From: an uncultured Roseburia sp.
GTDB taxonomy: Bacteria; Bacillota; Clostridia; Lachnospirales; Lachnospiraceae
Length of the DNA: 7,641 nucleotides
Direction of reading: 5' to 3'
Assembly (NCBI GenBank): GCA_945928585.1
Contig: CAMENQ010000106.1
Coordinates: 1-7,641, forward strand
Part shown: positions 1-5,959 of the stretch, piece by piece
Layout: each line of letters begins with the position of its first letter
How positions within the stretch are numbered: position 1 is the first letter of the stretch
Made by a program: the position numbers and the translations under genes
Notes under the pieces: model-generated
The model's database searches: none
Told to the model about the DNA's origin: nothing
The model's input: the letters and a program-made list of their open reading frames with translations, nothing else

Positions 1-59
1 ATTTCCATATGTACTGCATTTATTTTGCATTTCATATATTAACCGTAAGCTGTATATAT

Positions 60-79
60 TGTATGTACTGTTACATACA
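60..79 (-). promoter_or_regulatory. Hairpin overlapping the small ORF's stop codon
   Basis: TGTATGT at 60-66 pairs perfectly with 73-79 around a 6-nt loop, and the loop and second arm include the stop codon at 71-73. A ribosome stalled at the Cys/Met codons would cover part of this structure, as in attenuation. The octamer ATGTACTG in it (63-70) recurs at 9-16. The stem is AT-rich and no T-run follows, so a terminator cannot be claimed within the window. Confidence 0.35.
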
Positions 80-136
80 CATTTCTCTGCAACATACTCC
101 TCTCACCGATGTAGTATAAACTATTCTTCTTTTCAT
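71..136 (-). CDS. Candidate 21-residue Cys/Met-rich leader peptide
   Basis: A short ORF starts at the ATG at 136 with a good GGAG ribosome binding site 8 nt upstream and lies directly downstream of a perfect-consensus promoter. It begins MKRRIVYTTS and ends VCCREMCM, so the last eight residues contain three cysteines (C15, C16, C20) and two methionines (M19, M21). Such stacking of one amino-acid class in a tiny promoter-proximal ORF is typical of attenuation leader peptides, here pointing to cysteine or sulfur-amino-acid sensing. The regulated gene would lie beyond the left edge and is not visible. It matches no family I can name. Alternatives are a small functional peptide or a chance ORF. 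Confidence 0.5.
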   Translation of the reverse strand: MKRRIVYTTSVRGVCCREMCM

Positions 137-157
137 ATATACTGCTCCTTTCTTTTT

Positions 158-174
158 CCTACTTTTTCAGTAGG
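158..174 (-). promoter_or_regulatory. Small hairpin in the 5' leader
   Basis: CCTAC (158-162) pairs with GTAGG (170-174) around a 7-nt loop, between the predicted transcription start and the ribosome binding site of the small ORF. With a 5-bp stem and no minus-strand T-run it is not a terminator on its own. It may stabilise the mRNA 5' end. Confidence 0.3.
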
Positions 175-189
175 TTTTGTATGAATTGA

Positions 190-218
190 ATTATAAAACT
201 AAAAGGAATATATGTCAA
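190..218 (-). promoter_or_regulatory. Perfect-consensus sigma-A promoter
   Basis: On the minus strand TTGACA (218-213) and TATAAT (195-190) are both exact consensus hexamers with the ideal 17-nt spacer (212-196). Transcription would start near position 183 and run off the left edge through the small ORF at 136-71. This marks a new transcription unit separate from the ABC gene upstream. Confidence 0.85.
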
Positions 219-271
219 TACTTTTTTACATTTTTTTCAAATACTTTTCCGTCAATACAAAGCTCCCTCCG

Positions 272-2062
272 TCACGCCTGAAGCTTCTTAAGCGCATAAA
301 ATGCCCCTTCCCTCTCCATAAGCTCATCATATGTTCCAATCTCCATACAACCGCCCTCTCCTATCACGGCAATACGGTCAGCTCCCTTTATGGTGGAAAG
401 TCTGTGTGCCACAATAAATGTAGTCCTGTTTTTTGAAAGATTATTTATTGCATCCTGTATTTTCTTTTCAGATATACTGTCAAGTGCTGATGTAGCCTCA
501 TCCAGTATAATGATAGAAGGATTTCTCACCAATGCTCTCGCTATGGACATTCTTTGACGCTGGCCCCCTGACAGATTACTGCCGTGCTCATTTATTCTTG
601 TTTCCACTCCCTCCGGCAGACTGTCTATAAGTTCCCTTAAATTAGCAGCATCAATAACACCATTAAGCGTCTCATCCGATATATCCGGCAGACCATATGT
701 AATATTTTCTCTTATGGTTCCTGAAAAAAGTATTGTGTTTTGCGGCACTACTGCAAGATGCTTTCTTAAGCTTCTTAAATCAATATTTTCTATATTTTTC
801 CCATCTATTAAAATACTTCCTCCTGTTACGTGATTAAAGCCTATAATAAGATTTAGTATAGTAGATTTTCCTGCCCCGGATTCTCCTACAAGTGCAATGG
901 TTTCCCCTGCTTTTACAGATAAGTTAAGGTCAGACAGTATTTCCCTCTCCGGCTCGTCCGGATATGCAAATTTCACTGATTTAAACTCTATTTTCCCCTG
1001 TACATTTGTTACTTTCTTTTTGTTATTATTGTCCTCCACATCATCATCATTTAAAACCGATGAAATAGAGCCTACTGATTCCATTCCCTTTGAAATTACC
1101 GGCAATAAATTTATAACGCTTGTAACCTCATTTACTATAGTTGTAAAATAAGACTGATAAAGTACAACATCACCTACCGTTATCCTGCCCTTAAATGCAA
1201 GATATGATGTAAAAGCAAGACATATAAGCTGGAAAAGCTGAAATGCAAGCCAGCTTATGGAACCAAAGAAGGACTGGACTATGTCAAGCTTATAGCCACG
1301 TTCAGCCACAGTAGTAAGCTGTCCTTTCATGCGGTCAATTTCCCATTCCTCCAGACCATGGGCTCTTGTTACCGGAACAAGCTCTACCATTTCCATAACC
1401 TTTGCAGACGTATTTTCGATTTCTTTCCGTAAATCAGCATTACTTTTTCTTACCTTATCCTTAAAAATGCGTATTATAACAACTGCCACTGGCACCGTTA
1501 CCAGAAAAAATCCAAATACAATAAGACTCTTACTTATTGTAACAGCAAGAGCTATTCCTATACTTAAGGTAATATTTAAAACATTGATAAAAAGCTGATG
1601 AGACAGACTTTCTACAGCCTCTACGTCCCTCATTATTTTCGACTGGAGACGGCCTGACTGCATCTGCTTATGATAGGAAATCGACAGCTGCTGCAGTTTT
1701 CTTACAAGAGAGCTTCTAAGCCCTGCTTCTACATAACGTATAGCCTTGCTGTAGTATTTTGTGTGAAGATAATTCATAGGTATATTTTCCAGAACAAGTA
1801 CTACCAGAATAATAAGATTTATGGCAATAAGCCATGGAGTATTCCCTTGTCCGCCTGTTATTGCATCTACTATATTTGATGTGGCAATAGGTAAAAACCA
1901 TGCATATCCCCTTTTTAAAACAAAAAATACAGCCGATAAAATCAAATAATGATAATTACCCTTATAAATTTTCAAAAGGGCTCTGAATTTATGGTCCGGA
2001 TTTTCATTAAATGCATTTAAAAAGCTTTCCTCATCTACAGCATCTATAATTGATGATTTCAT
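272..2062 (-). CDS. ABC transporter, fused permease and ATPase (exporter type)
   Basis: This is a 596-residue half-transporter of the type IV (MsbA/Sav1866-like) exporter fold, acting as a dimer in the cytoplasmic membrane. About six membrane helices fall near residues 38-60, 76-97, 155-175, 178-200, 263-287 and 295-315. An Asp/Asn/Lys-rich linker (338-350) leads into the ATPase domain. Nucleotide-binding motifs are complete: A-loop Y367, Walker A GESGAGKST 393-401, Q-loop Q441, signature LSGGQRQR 497-504, Walker B IIILDE 517-522 with catalytic E522, D-loop SALD 525-528 and H553 in AHRLSTI. Because every catalytic residue is intact it could work as a homodimer. It starts 17 nt after the AraC gene, and its AAGGGAG (2075-2081) overlaps that gene's stop but is 12 nt from the ATG. 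Substrate unknown; a multidrug, lipid or peptide exporter are all possible. No clear terminator follows. Confidence 0.93.
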   Translation of the reverse strand: MKSSIIDAVDEESFLNAFNENPDHKFRALLKIYKGNYHYLILSAVFFVLKRGYAWFLPIATSNIVDAITGGQGNTPWLIAINLIILVVLVLENIPMNYLHTKYYSKAIRYVEAGLRSSLVRKLQQLSISYHKQMQSGRLQSKIMRDVEAVESLSHQLFINVLNITLSIGIALAVTISKSLIVFGFFLVTVPVAVVIIRIFKDKVRKSNADLRKEIENTSAKVMEMVELVPVTRAHGLEEWEIDRMKGQLTTVAERGYKLDIVQSFFGSISWLAFQLFQLICLAFTSYLAFKGRITVGDVVLYQSYFTTIVNEVTSVINLLPVISKGMESVGSISSVLNDDDVEDNNNKKKVTNVQGKIEFKSVKFAYPDEPEREILSDLNLSVKAGETIALVGESGAGKSTILNLIIGFNHVTGGSILIDGKNIENIDLRSLRKHLAVVPQNTILFSGTIRENITYGLPDISDETLNGVIDAANLRELIDSLPEGVETRINEHGSNLSGGQRQRMSIARALVRNPSIIILDEATSALDSISEKKIQDAINNLSKNRTTFIVAHRLSTIKGADRIAVIGEGGCMEIGTYDELMEREGAFYALKKLQA

Positions 2063-2079
2063 ATTTTCCCGATTCTCCC

Positions 2080-2973
2080 TTACAGCACTGATTTACTATA
2101 TCTTCCCGGTGTAGTTCCTGCGTATTTTTTAAACACCTTTGAAAAATAATAAGCATCATTAAAGCCTGTCATTTCTGCCACGTCACTTATGGAATGAAGT
2201 CCGTTTTCAAGAAGTTTTTTTGCCTTAACTATTCTAAGTTCGTTTAAATAGTTAAATATGGTCTTTCCAGTAGCCTGCTTAAACACTCTGTTCAGATAAT
2301 CAAAGTTGCAGCCTAAAAGCTCCTCTATGGAATCACCTGAAATGTCCTCCATATAGTAGCTGTTAAAATAATTAAGCAAGTCAAACACCTTTCTTGAAGC
2401 CTTCGTAGATGAGGTCTTTGTCTCAAACAACAGCTCTGATGTATATGATCTTGCAAAATCTATCATCATTTCAAGAAGCATACAGTCAGCCTTCATGGCG
2501 TAGTACTCTCTTCTGTCATTACCTGCCGCAATAATATCGCCTGCCCTGCAGATAAGATTTATAACGGAAGCTGCTGTACTGAAATGGTAATAATTAGGCA
2601 GTATTACCTCTTTATCTCGCATGTCAAATGATTCCTCACTTTTAAGTGATAAAAATCTGTCAGAAACCATTTTCTCCTTTACACTTTCCCCTTTTATCTC
2701 CTCCATATCTGCCCTGAAGTGAATATAGTAATACTCACATTCCGTAGCCTCCAGCCCATAATGTTCATACTCAGGACTTAATATTATGACATCATTCTGC
2801 TTTAAAATATATTCCGTGTTATTTTCTTTAAGCTGCATCTCCCCATTTACAATAATGTACATTACATATTCATCAAGCTGCCGCCTTATATGTACATATG
2901 GGGGATGTATTGTTACTGAGCCAATGAGACTTATAGACGGCAGTGTCCCCTTCTTAAGCTTGTAATACGACAT
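2080..2973 (-). CDS. AraC-family transcriptional regulator
   Basis: This is a cytoplasmic DNA-binding regulator, probably sugar-responsive. With the chosen start it has 297 residues, typical for the family. The N-terminal part (about 20-90) looks like the AraC cupin ligand-binding domain, with YIIVNGEMQLKENN and a DVIILSPEYEHYG segment. The C-terminal part (about 195-296) is the double helix-turn-helix domain: the first helices span about 212-236 (IEELLGCNFDYLNRVFKQATG) and the second carries the family signature, SISDVAEMTGFNDAYYFSKVFKK from 261. An upstream in-frame ATG at 2991 would add six residues, but the AAGGAG at 2982-2987 is placed correctly (8 nt) for the ATG at 2973. It lies between the GH43 and ABC genes on the same strand and probably controls this run. 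Its effector is unknown. Confidence 0.92.
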   Translation of the reverse strand: MSYYKLKKGTLPSISLIGSVTIHPPYVHIRRQLDEYVMYIIVNGEMQLKENNTEYILKQNDVIILSPEYEHYGLEATECEYYYIHFRADMEEIKGESVKEKMVSDRFLSLKSEESFDMRDKEVILPNYYHFSTAASVINLICRAGDIIAAGNDRREYYAMKADCMLLEMMIDFARSYTSELLFETKTSSTKASRKVFDLLNYFNSYYMEDISGDSIEELLGCNFDYLNRVFKQATGKTIFNYLNELRIVKAKKLLENGLHSISDVAEMTGFNDAYYFSKVFKKYAGTTPGRYSKSVL

Positions 2974-3008
2974 ATTTCCTTCTCCTTGCATATAGACCCG
3001 ATTATCGT

Positions 3009-3923
3009 TTATCCGTTATACTTTTCAATAAGTCTCGTATATTCACTATCAGTTATATTTAACACTGAACCGTGACGCTTTTTTGTTTTTCCCATATCAT
3101 ATTCATCAGGATTAAGAACCCTGAATTCTCCTGATGACATATCTTTTGTAACTATAGGCAGATATCCTTTTCCTTCTGCAAATCTGTCCACCATAAGGCA
3201 CCATTCTTCTCTGTCATTAAACTTAAAGCCTGCAGGACCTTCCACACCCATAAGATTTTCTACATTAGGACAGCTAAGCTTCCTAAACGGTCCCTCACCG
3301 ACATTGTCGCTCATATCTGCTATAATGTTTTTTGTAGTTTCATCCTTTGAAAATCTGTAATATGTACCCTTCCACTCTAAAATGGTAGTATCTATCACAT
3401 GATTTTCCCTCTCTATATATAGCTTTGGCTCGCTGAAATGCTTAAAATCCTTTGTATACGCTCTGTATATACGCTGTTTGGCATCAGTATCTCCGTCCTT
3501 TTTCACCATTGATGCCCAGAACACAAGATATTCACCCTTTTTCTCGTCAAATACAGCCTCCGGTGCCCATACACAGCCTGCACCGTCTATGCCGACCTCT
3601 ACCGCTTCTATGTCTGTCCAGTCTGTAAGATTGTCTGAGGAACATACCATAAGGTTTCTGCTTCCTTCATACTGGGCAGCTCCCCAGCCTTTGCCGTTTG
3701 CTATTCTAAGGTCTGTTGAAATAATATAAAATCTGCCGTCAAGCTTATTTCTAAGTATAAACGGGTCTCTTACACCCTTTTCACATATTTTTGAAACAAT
3801 CACAGGCTGTCCGTTATTTAAATCTGTCCAATGAAGCCCGTCTTTACTTACGCTGAAGTATACCTGCTCTCCTGTTTCACTTTCTCCCGTAAAATGTACA
3901 AATAAATATCCGCTGTATTCCAT
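3009..3923 (-). CDS. Glycoside hydrolase family 43 protein, cytoplasmic
   Basis: GH43 enzymes are inverting five-bladed beta-propeller glycosidases, mostly acting on arabinose-, xylose- or galactose-containing oligosaccharides. The 304 residues form a single catalytic domain with no added carbohydrate-binding module. Candidate catalytic landmarks are RDPF at 52-55 (an Asp in the first-blade region), WAPEAVFD at 119-126, ID at 177-178 in VIDTTI (pKa-modulating Asp D178) and VEGPAGFK at 227-234 (general acid E228). RHGSV at 283-287 holds the conserved His. It has no signal peptide or membrane segment, so it should act on imported oligosaccharides. The ATG at 3923 has GGAGG at 3930-3934. It is the first gene of a tight run with the AraC regulator 35 nt downstream. 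The exact substrate cannot be read from sequence; nearby galT hints weakly at galactose-containing sugars. Confidence 0.88.
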   Translation of the reverse strand: MEYSGYLFVHFTGESETGEQVYFSVSKDGLHWTDLNNGQPVIVSKICEKGVRDPFILRNKLDGRFYIISTDLRIANGKGWGAAQYEGSRNLMVCSSDNLTDWTDIEAVEVGIDGAGCVWAPEAVFDEKKGEYLVFWASMVKKDGDTDAKQRIYRAYTKDFKHFSEPKLYIERENHVIDTTILEWKGTYYRFSKDETTKNIIADMSDNVGEGPFRKLSCPNVENLMGVEGPAGFKFNDREEWCLMVDRFAEGKGYLPIVTKDMSSGEFRVLNPDEYDMGKTKKRHGSVLNITDSEYTRLIEKYNG

Positions 3924-3940
3924 AATAATCCTCCATTCCA

Positions 3941-3987
3941 GAGCGTTTTACGCGATGGTATGCCATCATAGCTGCTTTGTGACGCTC
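3941..3987 (-). promoter_or_regulatory. Nested hairpin just before the GH43 ribosome binding site
   Basis: An outer stem pairs 3941-3946 (GAGCGT on plus) with 3982-3987, enclosing an inner stem 3954-3958 with 3963-3967 (GATGG and CCATC) around a 4-nt loop. On the minus strand this structured leader ends 6 nt before the GGAGG at 3934-3930. There is no T-run, so it is not an intrinsic terminator. It might influence translation or mRNA stability, or be a remnant of a small repeat. It does not match a riboswitch class I recognise. Confidence 0.35.
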
Positions 3988-4021
3988 CGACACGAATAGC
4001 TGTGTGCAACATATGTTTAAT

Positions 4022-4044
4022 AATATGAAAAGTTCAATCATATT
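4022..4044. repeat. AT-rich 7-bp inverted repeat upstream of the GH43 gene
   Basis: AATATGA at 4022-4028 is the exact reverse complement of 4038-4044, with a 9-nt gap. It lies between galT and the GH43 gene, overlapping a possible -35 (TTGAAC). It could be an operator half-site pair or a weak hairpin. No T-run follows on the minus strand, so it is a poor terminator. Confidence 0.3.
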
Positions 4045-4062
4045 TAAGTGATGTTACCCTGT

Positions 4063-4089
4063 ATTATAATGTTTTTATAAATCTTTCAA
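4063..4089 (-). promoter_or_regulatory. Candidate promoter at the galT 3' end for the GH43 run
   Basis: On the minus strand TTGAAA (4089-4084) and a perfect TATAAT (4068-4063) are separated by 15 nt. This spacing is shorter than the preferred 17. The -10 overlaps the galT stop codon. It would give a leader of about 130 nt before the GH43 gene. A second weaker possibility is TTGAAC at 4037-4032 with ATATGT 17 nt downstream. Neither is certain. Confidence 0.3.
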
Positions 4090-5584
4090 AATGTTCTCTG
4101 CCTTCTTTATTGCATTTAAAAACGCCTGCATCCTCAAGTACCCTTACGAATACCTTTCCCACCTCATCCTTCACAATGTCAAAGGCATTCTTTTCATCTA
4201 TGTGGTCATAATTTTTCTTAAAATCATTTACCCACTGACCATGAATAGCTATCTCCTTTATGCTGCTTACATCCTTTCCGGCTGCCAGTGCACCTGCAAC
4301 CATGGTAAGCTCATTTTTAAGTCTTGAAGGAAGCACTGCAAGTCCCATTACCTCTATAAGCCCTATATTCTCTTTTTTTATATGATGCAAATCAGCATGT
4401 GGATGATATACTCCCAAAGGATGTTCATCTGTTGTTATGTTATTTCTAAGAGCTAAATCAAGCTCATACATATCTCCTCTTTTTCTTGCTATAGGAGTTA
4501 TTGTATTATGTGGCTCTCCGTCTGTCTCTGCAAAAACAAAAGCTTCTTCATCCGTATAGCCTCTCCATGTATTTAAAATATGTGTTGCCAGAAGTCCTAT
4601 CCTCTCTGTATCAGTTCCCTTAAGCCTTATAACCGATAACGGCCAGTGAAGTATGCCGCACTCCACATCCTCAAACCCTTTTATGCTGTAAGTCTTTTCC
4701 ATTTCTGCCCTTGCCATGGCAAATTCATAATGTCCGCCCTGAAAATGCTCATGTGTCAGTATGGAACCTCCTACAATAGGCAAATCAGCATTTGAACCTA
4801 CAAAATAATGCGGAAACAGCTTAACAAAATCAAACAGCTTTCCCCATACATTTTCATCTATCTTCATAGGTATATGCTTTTTATTAAACACAATACAATG
4901 CTCATTGTAATATACATACGGTGAATACTGAAATCCCCACTCTTCTCCCTGTATTGTAACAGGAATAATGCGGTGATTACCTCTTGCAGGATGATTAAGC
5001 CTTCCTGCATAACCTTCATTTTCATAACAGAGCTGGCATTTAGGATAAGCTGTATTTTTTGCATTTTTTAAGGCAGCTATAGCCTTCGGATCCTTCTCCG
5101 GCTTTGAAAGATTTATGGTAATATCTATATCCCCATACTCTGTCTTTGTAACCCATTTCATATCCCTTGCCACTCTGTATGTTCTTATGTAATCTGAAGC
5201 CTTGCTTAAATTAAAATAATAATCAGTTGCCTTCTGCGGTGACTCATCATATCTTTTATAAAACTCACCTGCTATCTCCGAAGGCTTAGACACCATAACA
5301 GCCATAAGCTCCGTATCAAACAAATCCCTATAAGTAACCGTATTATCCTCAATCAGTCCCTTATCCACCCCATAATCCAGTATATCCCCTAAAATATCCT
5401 CAAGACCTCTTCCATCTTCTCCCCCGCAAAGCTTATAAAGCCTCTCCTCTATATCATCATCCAAATCCTGTATCTTAAGTATATTTATATACCTGTTAAA
5501 AATATAATACTTATCGCTTTTATCAATAAGCGAGTTATTAATACCATAATTTATAAGTTCCAATACATTATCTGATATACTCAT
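4064..5584 (-). CDS. galT: Galactose-1-phosphate uridylyltransferase, class II
   Basis: GalT transfers UMP between UDP-glucose and galactose-1-phosphate in the Leloir pathway, giving glucose-1-phosphate and UDP-galactose in the cytoplasm. With the start at 5584 the protein has 506 residues, typical of the Firmicutes class II enzymes, which are longer than the E. coli type. Visible features are CQLC at 183-186, the active-site THEHFQGG at 277-284 (H278, H280 and Q282; His nucleophile of the HxHxQ-type motif), GEPHNTITP at 356-364, and YHPHADLHHIKKENIG at 393-408 followed by EVMGLAVLP. The ATG at 5584 is chosen because AGGAGAGG lies at 5590-5597. A GTG at 5728 in the same frame adds 48 residues but has no ribosome binding site and lies wholly in the palindrome. 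No galK or galE is visible in the window. Confidence 0.95.
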   Translation of the reverse strand: MSISDNVLELINYGINNSLIDKSDKYYIFNRYINILKIQDLDDDIEERLYKLCGGEDGRGLEDILGDILDYGVDKGLIEDNTVTYRDLFDTELMAVMVSKPSEIAGEFYKRYDESPQKATDYYFNLSKASDYIRTYRVARDMKWVTKTEYGDIDITINLSKPEKDPKAIAALKNAKNTAYPKCQLCYENEGYAGRLNHPARGNHRIIPVTIQGEEWGFQYSPYVYYNEHCIVFNKKHIPMKIDENVWGKLFDFVKLFPHYFVGSNADLPIVGGSILTHEHFQGGHYEFAMARAEMEKTYSIKGFEDVECGILHWPLSVIRLKGTDTERIGLLATHILNTWRGYTDEEAFVFAETDGEPHNTITPIARKRGDMYELDLALRNNITTDEHPLGVYHPHADLHHIKKENIGLIEVMGLAVLPSRLKNELTMVAGALAAGKDVSSIKEIAIHGQWVNDFKKNYDHIDEKNAFDIVKDEVGKVFVRVLEDAGVFKCNKEGREHFERFIKTL

Positions 5585-5589
5585 TTTTT

Positions 5590-5597
5590 CCTCTCCT
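5590..5597 (-). promoter_or_regulatory. Ribosome binding site that fixes the galT start
   Basis: AGGAGAGG sits 5 nt before the ATG at 5584. It lies just outside the palindrome, whose outer arm ends at 5604, so the long hairpin would leave this site single-stranded. This supports the shorter GalT over the 48-residue longer frame. Confidence 0.8.
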
Positions 5598-5603
5598 TTT
5601 CCG

Positions 5604-5898
5604 GTTTTTACAATATATGGGCAGGTGCCGGACGGTCTTGGAACGGTACGGAGCAGGCTGACGACGGAAGGAGCCATATTATACTCTGCAAACAATTCAG
5701 AGGTGCTTTTAGCGGAGACGAAATCCACTTCTTACGAATACTTAGGCGCGAAGGCTATCCTGAGCGTCTTAGTATTCGTTAGAAGTTAGTTCGTCGGAGC
5801 GTTACCTCGTTTGCAGAGTATAATATGGCTCCTTCCGCCGTCAGCCTGCTCCGTGCCGTTCCAAGACCGTCCGGCACCTGCCCATATATAGTAAAAAC
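5604..5898. repeat. Giant imperfect palindrome with 90-bp arms between rlmB and galT
   Basis: Arms 5604-5693 and 5809-5898 are reverse complements over 90 bp with no gaps and only three mismatches (at 5612, 5647 and 5664 in the left arm). The 115-bp centre keeps pairing in patches: GAGGT 5700-5704 with 5804-5808, GACGAA 5717-5722 with 5790-5795, and a 23-bp inner stem 5727-5749 with 5764-5786 (three mismatches). The inner stem caps in AGG-CTAT-CCT at 5752-5761. A single strand could therefore fold into one very long hairpin. GC is about 59% across 5621-5690, against an AT-rich background. Each arm has TATAAT at its inner end, pointing outward, and reads outward as nearly the same peptide. No transposase gene is present. 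It may be a dispersed palindromic element or a non-autonomous mobile element; the sequence alone does not decide. Confidence 0.93.
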
Positions 5899-5917
5899 TA
5901 ACGCTTTTTATGTTTAA
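5825..5917 (+). other. 30-codon open frame in the right palindrome arm (probably not a gene)
   Basis: Reading outward on the plus strand, the right arm has an ATG at 5825 followed by 30 codons. It begins MAPSAVSLLRAVPRPSG and continues through TCPYIVKT before a stop. The left arm read on the minus strand gives the same peptide except A to V and A to T changes. No good ribosome binding site precedes the ATG, and the reading direction faces rlmB head-on. Both arm mismatches inside the shared frame change an amino acid, so nothing here shows protein-level conservation. It is listed because annotation software may call it and because the shared frame is a useful search handle for related elements. 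Confidence 0.25.
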
Positions 5918-5942
5918 ATATTACACCAATAAGCGTTAGTTT
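5895..5942 (-). terminator. Probable Rho-independent terminator after rlmB
   Basis: A perfect 12-bp inverted repeat (AAACTAACGCTT at 5895-5906 and its complement at 5931-5942) lies 17 nt past the rlmB stop. On the minus strand the second arm runs into five T residues before AC, as expected for an intrinsic terminator. The 24-nt loop is longer than usual and the stem is only moderately GC-rich, so efficiency may be modest. Its distal end overlaps the outer edge of the large palindrome by 4 bases. Confidence 0.55.
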
Positions 5943-5946
5943 ACAA
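5918..5946 (-). promoter_or_regulatory. Weak candidate promoter for galT
   Basis: On the minus strand TTGTAA (5946-5941) and TAATAT (5923-5918) are separated by exactly 17 nt. Each hexamer matches 4 of 6 sigma-A consensus bases. It overlaps the terminator-like hairpin, and a transcript starting here would carry the entire 295-nt palindrome as its 5' leader. A TATAAT at 5683-5678 within the palindrome arm is an alternative -10 but lacks a recognisable -35. The evidence is weak. Confidence 0.22.
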
Positions 5947-5959
5947 TATATTATTTCTA

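Noticed and set aside
1..35. Minus-strand frame open from an ATG at 35 to the left edge
   Set aside because: Only about 11 codons are visible and no ribosome binding site precedes it, so a gene start cannot be supported.
245..290. Possible terminator after the ABC transporter (AAGCTTC paired with GGAGCTT)
   Set aside because: The stem needs a G-T pair, starts within the coding sequence and is not followed by a T-run.
897..1598. Plus-strand open frames inside the ABC gene (and similar ones opposite GH43, galT, rlmB, mrnC and cysS)
   Set aside because: They lie antisense to clearly coding, family-recognised genes, lack ribosome binding sites and resemble no protein family.
2974..2991. ATG at 2991 as the AraC start
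   Set aside because: It lies upstream of the AAGGAG at 2982-2987, which is itself within that extension and correctly spaced for the ATG at 2973.
5585..5728. GTG at 5728 as the native galT start
   Set aside because: It has no ribosome binding site, lies within the palindrome core, and adds residues not expected in GalT. The ATG at 5584 has AGGAGAGG at the right distance and gives the usual family length.
5604..5898. The palindrome as an insertion sequence, CRISPR unit or simple terminator
   Set aside because: It contains no transposase reading frame, no repeat-spacer periodicity, and is far too long for an intrinsic terminator. No target-site duplication was evident at its ends.
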